A stretch of 64,000 nt of DNA from Apium graveolens (GCF_009905375.1 NC_133648.1:25897376-25961375), one strand, 5' to 3'. Shown: positions 20,871 through 34,041, counted from the first letter of the stretch. Numbers and translations are program-made. Notes: generated by a model not told the origin, from the letters alone.

Positions 20871-21607
20871 GCTAGGGAGAAAAATGAAGAAATTATGGTC
20901 CTAAAGTACCTTATTTAAGTGTTATCGGTGCATTAATGTATCTAGCTAATAATACAAGGCATGATATAGCATTTTCGGTAAATTTATTAGCAAAACATAG
21001 ATCTACTCTAACTCAAAGACATTGATCTAGGGTGAAACATATTTTTCGGTATCTTAGAGGTACAACTGATATGGGGCTATTTTACTCTAATAAATCCAAA
21101 ACAGTTTTAACTATTTATGCATATGCAAGTTATTTATCTGATCCATACAAAATTCGATCGCAAACAGGTTATTTGTTTACTTATGGAGATACAGTCATCC
21201 CATGACGCTCAGTGAAACAATCATTGGTTATTACATCTTCTAATCATGCAGAAATTCTCACAATTCACGAAGCTAGCCGAGAATGTATTTGGTTAAGGTT
21301 AATAGTCAAATACATTCAGGAGTCATGTGGCTTGTATCATAAAGGGGCAGTCCCAACAGTTATGTTTGAAGACAATACTCCATGCATTCAACAATTAAAG
21401 GAAGGATAGATGAAGGGAGATAAAACTAAACACATATCACCAAAGTATTTCTTCGCAAATGAGCTTCAAGAAAATGGAGAAAATAAAGTTCAACAGATTC
21501 GCTTAAGTGATAATCTTGCAGATCTATTTACCAAGTCATTGCCACCAACAATTTATGAGAAATTGCTACATAAGATAGGGATGCATCGGCTCAGAGATCT
21601 TAAATAA
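20871..21607 (+). pseudogene. Element C RNase H fragment
   Basis: Broken frames match copia RNase H: ASNHAE-like (SSNHAEILTIHEAS), EDNTPCIQQLKEG and the C-terminal TKHISPKYFF...LADLFTKSLP. Stops occur at 20868, 21204 and 21407. This closes the pol of element C. Confidence 0.78.
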
Positions 21608-21943
21608 ATTTTAAAAAATCGATGTACTATTTTTTTTTGCTAAGTTTGTTGTTTGTATATATAAAATAATTTTGGATTACAGAGATTTTGAGGGATTCAC
21701 CCTCTGCACCTTGGCGAACCAAGGGAAGACTATTTATGAAATGAAATAAATCAATCTCGCGCAGGGGATGAAAGAATTTAAGTAAAATACAACAATGAAG
21801 AAACAACTAGATGGCGCCCCTGCCTAACCTCCCATCCAAGTGACTTGAAAACAGATGTACTCTTTTTCCTTTATTAGATTTTTTTTCCAAAAGGGTTTTT
21901 TCCTATAAAGGTTTTAACGAGGCACGATTATTGAAAATTGGAC

Positions 21944-22170
21944 ACCCAATGGGGAGTATTAGAATGTGGATATCCCTAGAGATTTTTAGAATAAAACCCT
22001 TGACTTTCTAGTTCATGTAACTTGTGTCTTTTGACCTTTCAAATAACTTGTAACATCCATGTATTGCACCTATAAATAGGTGGCAATGCTAGGATTGTAA
22101 AAGGACTTAAAAGTAATACATTTTCACATGTTTCTCTTCTCTACTATCTCTTAGATATTATAATATATTT
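21944..22170 (+). mobile_element. Element C polypurine tract and probable partial 3' LTR
   Basis: A short purine run (ATGGGGAGTAT) at about 21949 is followed by an LTR-like start near 21957 (TAGAATGTGGATATCC) and a TATA box TATAAATAGG at 22071-22080. The right boundary is not clear; I see no second copy to define it. 21608-21943 is the pol-LTR spacer with no gene. Confidence 0.5.
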
Positions 22171-22386
22171 CTAAAAAATTTGATTTTATAAACTTTTAAA
22201 TATTGAATTATATGTCCAGGTAATAGTTATATTAATTAGTTATATTAATGTCATCATAAAAGGTGACCATATTTGTAATAAGCGTCCGGTTTGTAAGTAG
22301 AGGAGACATTACTAATGTCAAGTTTTTGGGAGTCTAAATATTTAGGTTATAAGCCGTTTGTGCTAATATAATATTTAAAATCTATT
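22171..22386. other. AT-rich intergenic DNA
   Basis: No gene, RNA or repeat can be supported here. It may include the end of the element C LTR. Confidence 0.5.
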
Positions 22387-22767
22387 TCACTGGTGCCGCA
22401 ATAACATGGTTGTGATACCCCTACAACTGGTTAACTCGTCATACCCTATATCACTCTAAGGGTTCTAAATATTTATGTTTTCAGAATTATATGACCAATT
22501 TTGTTTCAAAATATTAAAGTATCTGTTTAGTTATGTTCTGAAATATTTAAATACTTGTCTCATTTTCATTTCAAAATATTTGCATACATTTTTTAATGAT
22601 TTTAGAAATTATTTCTGTTACAAATTTGTTTAGAATATTTTATAAATCTGCATCAGGTGATTTTAAATTTTGCAAAACTATTTAATTTGAACCCTTAGAG
22701 TGATATAATGTATGCCGATTTAACCAGCTGTAGGGGTACTACAGTTATGTCATTGCGGCACCAGTGA
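22387..22767. mobile_element. 381-bp inverted-repeat element (MITE-like)
   Basis: The left arm at 22387-22466 starts TCACTGGTGCCGCAAT. The right arm at 22688-22767 is its reverse complement at about 85% by eye over 80 bp. The 221-bp middle is AT-rich and noncoding. This is the form of a small nonautonomous DNA transposon or foldback element. I see no convincing target-site duplication, so the superfamily is open. Confidence 0.7.
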
Positions 22768-23970
22768 CATGAGACTTCCGTGACAGTGTGATTGGTCATG
22801 ACGTATTCTTCTGTAGCTCTTGTGAGGAGTTTTTGGCCATTTGATATTTATTCTGGATACGTGGATGCACCCAAATTTTGTTTTGATTTGGCGGTGACAA
22901 TGTATATATGGTACATGTTATCTGGGTTGTTGCATACATTACGGTACCCTATTATGTATGTATTTGTATATGTTCTGATCTCGGTATGAAATGTCCTAAC
23001 AATTGTTACTTTAGTCATGCTTATTTTAAAATTATTATTTTCTTATAACTGTCAAATATTTATATTCATTTTTATGTTTTATAAATTGTATTTCAATCCA
23101 TACTGGCATTTGGCTTATGTCGTATTCTTTATCTGACAGGTACTTAAGGGGACCCAAGATTGTGTGATGTAGATCTACCCTACATATCTGTTAATTAGTA
23201 ATTATGAACTTCTAGCATTAATTACATATCAGTGTGTATTTAAAAAATTTAGTTTATCATATCTATAGGTATGAATTGTTTTGGAGATTATTGGAGCTGC
23301 TTATTTATGATTAGTAGATTTTAATGCTATGTTCACAAGTTTTTGGATTATAAGTAACCTCTCATCTAAATTTTAGAAAGGGTATCATGACAGAAAAGTT
23401 TCTTTCACTCTTTTTTCGTTCACGCAAGAACTCGCAAGTTGTTTATATGTAAATTGTCTATTGTGCATATGGAGACATACTAAGTAAGTGTAATTGATTA
23501 GTTGTAAATTTTTATTGATGGAGATTTTTGTGCATGCAGGGATCCATCATTATTAATAAGCTCTCCATCAATATTTTGTGGACACCTTATCAAATACTAA
23601 CTCTTAGCATGTACTCGTGGACACACATTAGAAAAATCCTTAAAACAATATTCCCTCTACCGCATTTAATCTTTTTTACATACAATTTTAAGTATTTTAA
23701 CTTCGTAATAATATTTACTTTTATATTTTAAGTGTTTTGACTTCGTGACAAATTGGCTCAATTGACTTCATGTTTTAAGTGGATTGACTTCACAATAAAT
23801 TTGCTCGTGAGCTTGAAATGAGGGGAGAAATTGAATGAAACTGAAATGATTAAATCAAATGTGGTTGAAATTGAGGGTTTTATTTAGATAAAGTAGCCAA
23901 AGCCCTCTACATTTCGGGTGTTAGCCCTGAATGTGATTTGGCGGTTAAAAATTACCCTAAATATTACTTC
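22768..23970. other. Intergenic DNA without recognisable genes
   Basis: Only short chance ORFs are present. The composition is AT-rich and I recognise no coding similarity, RNA gene or boundary. Confidence 0.6.
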
Positions 23971-24202
23971 AAAACGTTACATCGTGTAACGTTTATGCAA
24001 AAGATCTAAAACGGTACTTCGTGTAACGTTTTGGCATTTTGAATTTTTTTTATGCGCAAAACGGTAGATAAAGTACCGTTTTGGTACAAAACGCTATATG
24101 ATGTACCGTTTTGAGCTAAAACGCTACTTCAACTAATGTTTTGCACATTATAAAAAAAGATAAAAATAAAGTACCAAAACGGCATACTATGTACCGTTTT
24201 GA
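23971..24202. repeat. Array of six AAAACGGTAC-type hairpin units
   Basis: Units at about 23971-23994, 24008-24033, 24057-24083, 24087-24114, 24116-24143 and 24175-24202 each read AAAACGNTAC, a short loop, then the complement GTACCGTTTT with small variations. Each unit is an imperfect palindrome of about 25 bp, spaced irregularly by 2-32 bp. Confidence 0.8.
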
Positions 24203-25064
24203 ATTAAATAAACAAAACATAAGACGAAATACCGTTATGAAGTGATATTTTAGATCATTATTTTCAAAAGTGACATTTTGAAACATTTAACACTCAGAAA
24301 TGATATTTTGGTCCATTGTTCCTACATTTCTTTGTTGCTTTTTAAGAATTGTGCTCTCATCTACGTTGTGCTAAAACAATGTATAGCTTACATCATCATA
24401 TCATGTGTCAAACTCTCTATTTAATTTATCACCTCCACTAATTCCCTTTTTCACCCATTTATAATTTCTCTTTTACCTATTTTTCATTATCTTTCTTTTT
24501 CATTTTTATATTCTTAAATTAATAATTTTTAATAATTTTATTTTCTTCACTATTTTTATCTTATTCAAAATTAATTATATATACACCAATATTCATTATT
24601 ATATTTTAATATTTAATAAAAAGTTGAAAATCAATATTCGTAGTTTGGGTAATATTATTTTTAAGTTTTTGTGTTTATAATTTTATTCTACTAGAAATAT
24701 TATGTATTAAAAATATTAGATTAATATATATAATTCAAATTAATCTATTTCAAAATAAATTTTTAAAAAATAATTATAATATAACTAGGTATCGGCCCGG
24801 GAACTAATCCAATTTAAAATAATATAGGAAATTTTTAAAATACAAGGTTACTATGCCTTGGCCGTAAACAAACTCGAGCAAAATTCTCAACAATGTCCAA
24901 AGGTAATCATTCAATTGCCAAAATTAATCTACATTTAAAAAAAACATTACCCAATAATTCTGGATTTTACAATAAGTTGACTAACAAAATTGGAATCACA
25001 AAGATTACTCTGCACCAATTCTCAACTACTGAGAAGAAACATACTGCTGCAACAGCATCAGCAC
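24203..25064. other. AT-rich spacer and 3' flank of the SAS10 gene
   Basis: 24203-24880 is AT-rich intergenic DNA with no gene. The last few hundred bases before 25064 should contain the 3' UTR of the minus-strand gene. I cannot place a poly(A) signal with confidence. Confidence 0.5.
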
Positions 25065-28000
25065 TTAATTTTTGAATCTGATACTACGGCTAACTCCTGC
25101 ATTAATACCAGAGGTTTCACCACCATAAGTACCACTTGGCTTCTTAATTTCCCGAACTTGTCCTTTCCGCCGTTTGACAGCATCCTTATGTTTCAACTGT
25201 ATATACAGGAGAACACAACTCATTAGTAATTATAAAAGTGCAGTTGCACAAGTCGACGCATATGTCGGCAAATTCATACCTTATACTTCTTCCTTGGATT
25301 CTTAGTAAGTTTCTTTCGAGCACGAGTAAGCCCTCTATTTTTCTCCATCTGAATTAAAAATATTACATTTGAGTTAACAAATGGAGTTCGTATATTTAAA
25401 TTACTTGCCATTAGTCCACAAGGTTATTAGCATCTTACCTGTTGACTAATATGCCTCTTTCCATCTTCAAGGATTTCAGGCAACAATGGCTCTGCCGGAG
25501 TTCTGTAAAAGTAAAAGATAACTATTTTATTAGAATACAGGTATCGTGAGAAGTTGTTATGTTTCATGGTCAACGATTTGTGAGATATCATAGTATTATA
25601 TAGTACTAGAACTATTAATATTAACCACAAAATATTTGACAACAATCTACCAGTTCAATTTGAAACAAGACTACATATGTATAAAGATTAGTTATTCGAC
25701 ATTATAGTATATATTCAATGTACTAATGTGTTCTGTTCAAGTCCTGGCCCCACATTCCTCTACACAAAAAAGAGCAAGATCGACGCATGTATACGACAAT
25801 TTTTTACCCGTAAAAAGGTCTTATATTTTTGTTGTCGAGGTAATTTGGTAAAAAGATAAGGAGCTTATCGGTACATCGCCTCCCAAGACGTCATAATCTC
25901 CGTACTGGTTCTGTAAATATCTGTCTAATCTGTAAATTTACTATCCTAAAAAACTTGGCAGTAGTCAAGCATGCTTAAATCAGTTTAGAGCATAATTACA
26001 AATACCTTGAATACTTCTCCGACTTGGAAGCAAGTTTTGCCTTGTGTTGTGCTTCAACTTGTTTGTAAAACTCTAAATCAGATTCAGATTCCGATTCTGT
26101 TGCATTGTCTACCTCCATGTCAGCAGAACCATCAACATCCTGAGTGTTAGGTTCATCATCGCTATCATCATTGGACTTGATTCCAGCTCCTGCAAGAACA
26201 CGGAGTTCATGATTCCTTCGTCTTTCTCCAATATCATCTCTCTTTGGTAAATCATCATCGCCGGATATAAGCTGCCAGAAAGATACACAAATGCAAATAT
26301 TAATTTGCATATGTTAAAGATCTATGAATTTTTTGAGTTTAAAAACAAGTAATTAACCATCAATGCCAACACAAAAATCTGTGGCACGAGATCACAATCT
26401 CAAAAAATAGTACAAATTTATACATGTCCAGATAACCTAATCCATAACCAAAATCACAAAAAACAGTTTAGTAGATTTAAATGTTGGGAGACAAAATAGG
26501 TTTATAAAAAACCTAAACATATTAAATCAGAAACCAGAGACGGGCTCTTTCAATTCAGTGTTAAAAATAAGTAGTCTTGATCTGTGATACTTCTAAATCT
26601 TCCCTTCAGACAATGTTGGAATGGGAGACTTGTTTTCTTGGTAGTTCCAAATTATTCATGCAATCTTTCTAGAGAGAATATTTAGGGTTGTTGTAGGGCA
26701 TTTAGAACTTCAACAGCTCAAAATACAGCAATGTATGTAGCCCCCTTGGTCAGAGTGGTAAACAGCAGATTTGTCACCTTACAATCAAATTTGAAATCTC
26801 CAGACCGGCTCCAGGTAGCAACAGAATGCAGAAATCCAAAAAATCGACATCAGATTCTAGTCACTTATTAATTCTATGTATACCCTCAGAACATAAACAT
26901 CAACAAATAATGCATGTAACCCTCTAGAGAAAATGTTTAGCTGCTTCTCAAATTCATATTAGGCCATAGAAAGCACACAAGTATAGGAGCAGACAAGAGC
27001 ACCTGCAAAAAATGAGCCTGAATACAAACCACATGGCCAAAATTTGATGTGACAGTGGGTACATACTGATTTATGAGACTCGGACAAGTACAACAACTAA
27101 TGGTCATGTTGCAAACTGGTTACTAATAAGATGCATTAGAAAAAACATCAGACACCAAACCAGTTTTCAATCTTTCAAAAGCACCATATAAAAGATCTCT
27201 ACCTTTGCCTTTTTGACTCGTGTTGCAATCTTGGACAATGTAGCTGAGTTTGACAACTGTGCATGCCCATTTCCCTTATCCCGGCCTCTTACATCTGAAG
27301 GACAATCGTCAAAGTCATCCAGTGTCATGAGTTGTCTGTCCAATCACGAATTACTTAGGTGAATCCATTTCTAAGATTGAGAAAAGCAAACACAGTAGAA
27401 GCTCCGTAAAGCACGTGAGGGTAGACATACCCGTTCAGTGGTTGCGCATTCCTCTTTCCACTTTCATGCTTTGGGACTACGGAACTAAAAACACCTTTTT
27501 GTTTCAGTTTTTCCTCAAGGGCTGCTCTTACTTTTAACATTTCCACGCTCTGCAAACCAACTTTATCATTCTGGCACAATAAATAGTTTGATTTTACACT
27601 GAATTAAATTTCTAGTAGTGTGAAAGATTGCAAAATTATTCGTGTAAAGCTAGCCTTGTTCATTTTTGGGGTGATGGTGCCATCAGCAACTGTAAGTCTG
27701 TAACAGGCTAATGATAATAAATTAAAACTAATATTAAAGTATCAAGAATGTTTGACAAACCTGATGCTTGCTTTTTGCTAATGCACTCCCAGATTCCTTC
27801 ACCAACTTAGTTGCTCCATGAGGCTATATGCATTAGGCCACTTATAAGTACAGGAAAGTCAACATGTCTTTTGTTCTAAATTTTACAACTTAAAACATGC
27901 GTTTGGTGGTTTACAACGGTTTACGAGCTACTTGAGATTATAAAGATTGAAGATTTTATTTTCTGAAGGCGAGGAGGGTCTTTACTCTCCATAATATACT

Positions 28001-31000
28001 TCCTACATACAAAGAAGTTTGAGGTATGATTACCACTTCGACTTCGGCTGGGACCAGAGGGGCCTTGCATTCTTCAGGTAAATCAGATTTCTCCGCATCC
28101 TGTCTAGCTAACAAAGGCTCTGTTTCAGTATCAAATTTCCTGTCCAATATATCCTCAAGCTCTGCTGGAAGATTCTCATCAAGTTTTTTCATCTGGAAAG
28201 GGGAAAGTGCATAAGAATGCAAATAAAAGACAGATGAAACTTAATCACAAAGGAAGCAAAGAACACTTTAAGTATTTGTTTTGTTGGCCTCACATTATGG
28301 CAGAATGAGGATTACAGGCAATTGGCAAAGTTTATTCATTTCAGTTCAAGATATATGTACAACACTAGAATTACAGATGAATAACGAACATAAAGCACAG
28401 TTACATGGGAAACTTAAGCGAATAAGAAACAGTAAGCTACAAATAGCATTTAATCAGTCTGCCAAAATTTCCATCAGAATATCAGATGGTCCAAAGATGA
28501 TATTGGTTAGGTGCAAACAAATTATAGAATCATTAATGATTCTTAAATTTCATCGGATATATCAAATAACAAGGAAACTGAAACACTCAAGGAACTAATA
28601 AAAAGTCTGACAGAAGAATAAATCGTTGCATATTAACTATTTGCAAGCAGAAGCTCTCCTCAATGAAAGGATCAAGTATTTACATACTAAGAAGTAATTA
28701 GTCCCTGCTTCCCTCTTATTTCTATCTTTATTCTCCTACTTTCGGCTTCTTTTATCCCCTCCGTCTTTTTCTCTCCATAATTTTCAAATTTCGTTCAATC
28801 TCATGCCACATCAGTGTCTTTCTCTCTCCATAATTTTCAAATCTCGTTTAATCCCATGCCACGTCAGTATTAATCATCTTTATAAACTCTACCAAACCTG
28901 AATTTGATTTTCAAATTATAATTTTCATATACATTCTGATTTTAGCAAAAACCGGTTGAGGAATATTAGCTCTAGAATGTTTCTGGTAATTTGTGCCTGT
29001 AAACAGTAGTAGATGCAGTTTAGTATATGAGTTAATGTACCTTAAGGTCACAATTAGATGTATATTAATTACTGTAAGGAATAAATACCACCCAGAGTAT
29101 TCATATTATCTTTCTCTTTGAAGTTTTTTTTCTTGCAACAGTATATTACGATTTCGTGATTTACTAGTACACATATTAAAGCGCGTTTTTTGTCTTAAAT
29201 GTTCACGCATTTTTTGCATCAGGCAAGCATTTGAAAGTACGAATACTCAAGGAGAAATAGATTTAGCAAACAGTCCCTCAAAAGAATCAAAAGAGAGGTA
29301 TTATTTATAATGTATTATAGAGATGTCAAAAAAAAGCAGGAAGTGATCACAGACATACCTTTTCCAACAAACTTTTAATTTCCACAAGCCTTTCAATGAC
29401 TGGATGATCACGAACAGGCTGTCCTTCGGACTTGAGGAGTAAATAAAAAGTAATAGCTTGGCAATAAGACAGCAAAAGAACCTGTTTAAGCTCCAAGTAT
29501 TTCAACCCACCTTTCTTCGCAAACTTCCCTTTTCTAGCCTTCAAAACATTTAATTGCAAGATACATTTTAGCATGGCAAAATTAGGAGCCACTAGAGATT
29601 AGAGAATCAAATACGTAAACTATATAATATGATCCCTTAAGGAAACAAAAACGAAATATTTCTTGTCAAGTGGGTGATAATTATAAATTAGAGATTCAAG
29701 GCATACACTCCAAAAAGCATAGTAAGCAAAACAGATTATGGAAACAGGAAGACGAAATAATGTAATAACTGATATACGAACATTATACTTCAAACAACAA
29801 TAGATAGCTACTAGGATCAAGGTCAAAGAGTCAAAAACTCATCAGTGATATAAACCATATTCTCACTTATCTGTATAATTTCACATACTACAGATAGTGC
29901 TAACATCCGGTGAATAATGAAGGTCTGCAAATATTCAAATATCTGACACAAACCAATCACTATACAATACCACTACAATTATATATCCATGAATCCTACT
30001 ATTATTATTTCAAAGGTTTATATTAACTTGCCTTCAGAAAATTGATGAAACATCCGTAATTTTTATTTAAAGAGAAATATTAAAAAGTACTTCATGCATA
30101 GCATATTCTAATCAATTAGATGTTCTCCTAACATTTACAGCGACAAGAATCATAGATCAATCAACCAGTCCATTGCATACACAGTACAAGTCAATTCCGA
30201 TCTTCACAACAATCTATCATAATGTAATAATGTAACGATTTAACAAATTCTCGAATTCTTCATTGTTTATAAATTGACATAATGACAACATACCTTGGTT
30301 AAAAGTGGATTAATAATATTTTCCAGCTGTTTAGATGCATCATTAAGCTCTGTGAGCAAACCAACCAACTCTGGAGCAGCACTACATTATAAATTAATCA
30401 GTCCACAGTTAGAAGCATACATATAGAACACATTCAAACATAATGTGCTTTATGAATTTGAAAAAACTATTGCATGGAAATTCAACAATCATTAATAAAT
30501 AACAACAAAACATCTTAGTGATTAATTAGCACCGGTCTGATGTGTGATATGTTAGCTTGTGGCCATTTGTATTCAGGTTCCTGTGATATCATTGTTGATA
30601 CATTTTCAATGTCTTGTTTTGAATTACTTTTTTATTATTATAAAATTGGTAATGCAATGTAGATTGCAAAATTCTACAATAAAGTTACATGTTCTTTTTA
30701 TGTTGCACTATCCAAAGACAGCAACAAAATATTATTTGAGGTCAATCATAGAAGGTGCCTACAAGAAATAAGGAGGTCACCTGTAGACAACGTCCATCTG
30801 CTCTTCCGTTGTCAAAGCATTCAAATCTTTACTGACTTTCTCGAAAGTTGTGCCAGTTTCATCTTGAGGTCCTTTTTCTGTCGAAGGTTTTGATGTTTTC
30901 CCTTTGACCAAAATGTCCTGAAATACAAAAAAATATTTAATAATTTGTACTATCAACAATTCAACATAAAAAAATTATTTTGATCTGCAATATTAAACAG

Positions 31001-32334
31001 ATGCAGCAAACATTGACACTCTTAAATTTAACAGTATAAGGTGCATCTCAGACCTCAAATGTGGGCTCTGCATCACTGTCATCTTCACTATCATCTTCGA
31101 GGCCAAAATCTGCCATCGATAAAGTTTTTGCTTTTTCCTTCTGCAATCGCAACACTTCAGCCTCTTCCTCGGCAGGTAGATCTTCATCGCTGGATTGTAT
31201 CTGTTAAATAGAGTTCAAATTAAGTGTCCAAAACATAAAACAATACTATCCCGTTGCTTAATCTAGCAAACCAGTTTAATTCCAACCTGTTCAAAGTGTT
31301 ATAACTATTATAACTCCAAACTTTATAATATTTGTCAGTAATACATTTTCAGAGAGACAGCAACTGTATAATCTATTATATGCTCGTACCTCGTAGTCAA
31401 CATTATCACCGCCGTGATAGTTGTCTTTCCTTCTTCCCCACACAGCGCTTGCTTCTTCTACCTCTTTTGGATCATCATCCATTTCGTCCTCGACCCCGCC
31501 AAGTTTTGACCGTAATTTACTCTGCTCCCTTTTGACTACATATGACAGTATAGTATTTAGTAATACTATGTGCAGTAGCCAACGAGTGAATGTAGAATTT
31601 GGGTAATAAAAAAAGCTTATACAACGATGATTAACAGAACTTATCTACACGAACTGTAAAGTTATAAGGCAAACATATATACACATATTTATCAGACATG
31701 ATATGGTAATTCATCTATTCTTTTTTTGGGTAGTTAACTTATCCACTTCACTTAATGATGTCATAATTAAAAAATAATAATCACGAAACATCATACCGTA
31801 ACTCATTTGAAGTGATAATAGAAATAATGATAGATCCCAAAATAATCACCACAACTAAGCATGCTGATATATCATGTGTTGATAAACTTATATAGTATAA
31901 GAAGATTCCTACCAAATATCAGGGTCAGCTATAAATCTACAGTACTCACTTGCAAAAACATTGCTTTTCCACAAGTTTACAAGGGTATAAGTCATGACTT
32001 AAATGTTTGCAAAGCTCATTTGAGTTAAAATAAGCTACAGACTCCAAAAAAAATGTTGTTCCTCATTTTCTGTACCAGATTTAAAAACGTGGTTTTGCAG
32101 ATTTTACATCCTATTAAGGCTATATAAACAAGCTTATCTAGATATATTACTTCGTGCAGCAAGCCCAGTATCTTCAATATCCTCTTCGTCTTCATCATCC
32201 TCGCTGCCGTCGTCATCCTACACACATCAATTTTTAGAATCAAAGCAAATAAAATAGCATTTTAACCACCATAGTTTTCATATAGCACAATATGCTCTTT
32301 AAGGATAATACGCAGAAGCACAAAGAACACAATA

Positions 32335-32372
<38 letters not shown>

Positions 32373-32662
32373 CCTGGAAACCAAATACAGGTTCCTCCTC
32401 GTCTGATTCTGCCACATCATCGTTTATGTCAATGGGAACTACATCCCTTTGCTTATGAACTGCAATGACAGAACGCATAGTATTAATGATTATATTTCAT
32501 AAATGAGCGCGTGCTTTGATAATTTATTCATTTTTTTCGCAAATCAAATTTCATATTAAAAAACGATAAACAGATATTACAAGCGTCAATTTCATCATCT
32601 TCGGAGAAATCTTGGAAGTCATTTGACACAACTTTCTTGCTGCTGCTCTTCTTTCGACCCAT
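25065..32662 (-). CDS. SAS10: SAS10/UTP3 (THAL-type) ribosome biogenesis protein, 16 coding exons
   Basis: Joined coding exons (minus): 32662-32581, 32459-32374, 32217-32151, 31535-31390, 31200-31054, 30917-30781, 30381-30294, 29538-29359, 28192-28034, 27823-27761, 27570-27431, 27335-27203, 26271-26006, 25502-25439, 25348-25280, 25196-25065. All introns are GT-AG, phases agree, and the sum is 1959 nt (652 residues plus TAA). The protein starts [10 protein letters not shown]. It has a long acidic N-terminal region, a Sas10/Utp3 domain around residues 222-311 ([25 protein letters not shown]) and a C-terminal Sas10 domain from about residue 577 ([23 protein letters not shown], ending SRSIRF). 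This family belongs to the U3 snoRNP/small-subunit processome and acts in the nucleolus in 18S pre-rRNA processing. Length and exon content fit plant homologues. The exon 8 acceptor is the least certain junction. No damage is seen, so the gene should be functional. Confidence 0.95.
28765..28870 (-). repeat. Tandem ~52-bp duplication in SAS10 intron 8
   Basis: Two adjacent copies share CTCTCCATAATTTTCAAAT and ATGCCAC.TCAGT and differ at a few bases. They lie in the intron between exons 8 and 9, which is 1166 bp, among the longest in the gene. No coding content is seen. Confidence 0.8.
32338..32370 (-). repeat. (TA)n microsatellite in SAS10 intron 2
   Basis: A pure TA run of about 30 bp ends only a few bases from the 5' splice site of exon 2 (donor at 32373-32372). 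Length changes here could affect splice-site spacing or accessibility. Confidence 0.9.
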
Positions 32663-32695
32663 TCTTCCTTGACGCGACAATTAATGAATTACAAC

Positions 32696-33299
32696 CTGTA
32701 CAAGATAACCCCTTCAAATATTATAAAAGTACAGCATAATCGTAACCGTGAGATATTAACATTAAAATTTGAAAGCTTAAAACATCAAATTAAAGTATTC
32801 TCTTGAGCACAGGTCCAGCTCGACTTATTCTACTTGTAAAGGAATTAAACCAACTGAATGCAGTAGAGATCAAACCTAAATACAATACCTACTACCCAGA
32901 CCCAGTTGACGTAATTTAGCACTTAAACATTGACATAGCGTTTAACAAAAATTACGAAGTCTGTCAACTACATGATGCAACAAGAATTTTGATAATCAAC
33001 TCGAAACACCTACTAAAGTCACAATCTGAGCAATAGAAACACTTCTAAAATACTTGAACTTGGAAAAAAATATTCAATTGTATAGCTCATTCAACTTACA
33101 GTCTTAAATAAACTGTACTGACTTGGACATTTTATCGAACATTTGCAAACAAAGGTGAAGAATCAAGACACACATAGATATAAATATACATTTATACATA
33201 CAATTACACTATTAAATCAACTACTGTGGTGAACAAGACAACACATATATATGTATGAATCACTTATAAATATGGTGAAAGTTCTGCAGAGAAATTTAC
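32696..33299 (-). other. Probable 5' UTR intron of SAS10
   Basis: On the minus strand a good donor (AAG/GTAAAT) lies at 33300/33299 and an acceptor (TACAG/GTTG) at 32696/32695, 33 bases before the start codon. The intervening DNA is noncoding and AT-rich. Upstream lies a CT-rich leader typical of a first noncoding exon. RNA evidence is absent, so this is a splice-site inference. Confidence 0.6.
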
Positions 33300-33359
33300 C
33301 TTAAAAGAGAATCTCTATAGAAGATTAATATGATGTTCGTACCCAGCTCCGTGTGTGTG

Positions 33360-33400
33360 CAGAGAGAGATTTGGAGAGAGAGAGAGAGAGAGAGAATCAA
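33360..33400 (-). repeat. CT/GA-rich tract (Y patch) at the SAS10 5' UTR
   Basis: The minus strand shows (CT)n runs around 33361-33395 just downstream of the telo-box. Pyrimidine patches near the transcription start are common in plant core promoters. The start site itself is not determined. Confidence 0.65.
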
Positions 33401-33415
33401 TTTCAGGGGGTTAGC

Positions 33416-33423
33416 TAGGGTTT
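33416..33423 (-). promoter_or_regulatory. Telo-box AAACCCTA in the SAS10 promoter
   Basis: The minus strand reads AAACCCTA. In plants this element marks promoters of ribosomal protein and ribosome biogenesis genes and often acts with site II elements, which are present just upstream. Confidence 0.8.
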
Positions 33424-33447
33424 TGGATAACCGGTAAAGAAATGAGT

Positions 33448-33496
33448 AGCCCAGTCCAAAGCACCTATTCTCGTTAAGAAAACTCATACAAGCCCA
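33448..33496 (-). promoter_or_regulatory. Two site II elements (TGGGCT) in the SAS10 promoter
   Basis: The minus strand reads TGGGCT at 33453-33448 and at 33496-33491. TGGGCY elements bind TCP-type factors and, with the telo-box, give growth-linked expression of ribosome biogenesis genes. The arrangement fits the assigned function. Confidence 0.75.
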
Positions 33497-34041
33497 GTCC
33501 AATCTAAACGGCAACCCAATGAAACAAAATGAATGAGAAATGTTATTTTCATATCAAATTTTTTAATTTTTTATTTTCAAAACTCAAAAGGCATGAAACA
33601 CAAAAATACTTTGTATTTTTTTTCTTTCTTTATTTTTATTATATATGGAGAAGGAAAATTTGTCATTTCATGTTTTGGGAGCTCCGAAAAAAAAAATGTT
33701 CTCTTATTTTATGACTATTTCATTTTCAAATCAAACGCAATTTGGCAATTTTAATCCTAGGTCACTTATTTTTTATTAATTAACACTAGGATATAAAGTC
33801 ACGCTAAGCGCATTATCGAGTGCTTTATAAAAAATGCATATCTTTTTATATATAATAGCTCAACAATATGATAAAATTCATGAGATATTTTATTCATGTA
33901 TTAAAATGACTAATTTACCATTATTATTAATATTTATACAAAAATTATCATTTAGAGGAATTGAACTTAATTCTTTTTATTCACTTATACATCTTCATAC
34001 TACTACACCATATTATCACATGTGTTTTAAATGATAGACAT
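33497..34041. other. AT-rich DNA between SAS10 promoter and element E1
   Basis: No gene is seen. This is all that separates the host promoter from a 25-kb nested retrotransposon block. Confidence 0.7.

Noticed and set aside
22792..22989. Short ORF in intergenic DNA
   Set aside because: 65 codons with no similarity or context; expected by chance in AT-rich DNA.
28281..28598. 105-codon plus-strand ORF
   Set aside because: It lies inside an intron of SAS10 on the other strand, with no recognisable protein features.
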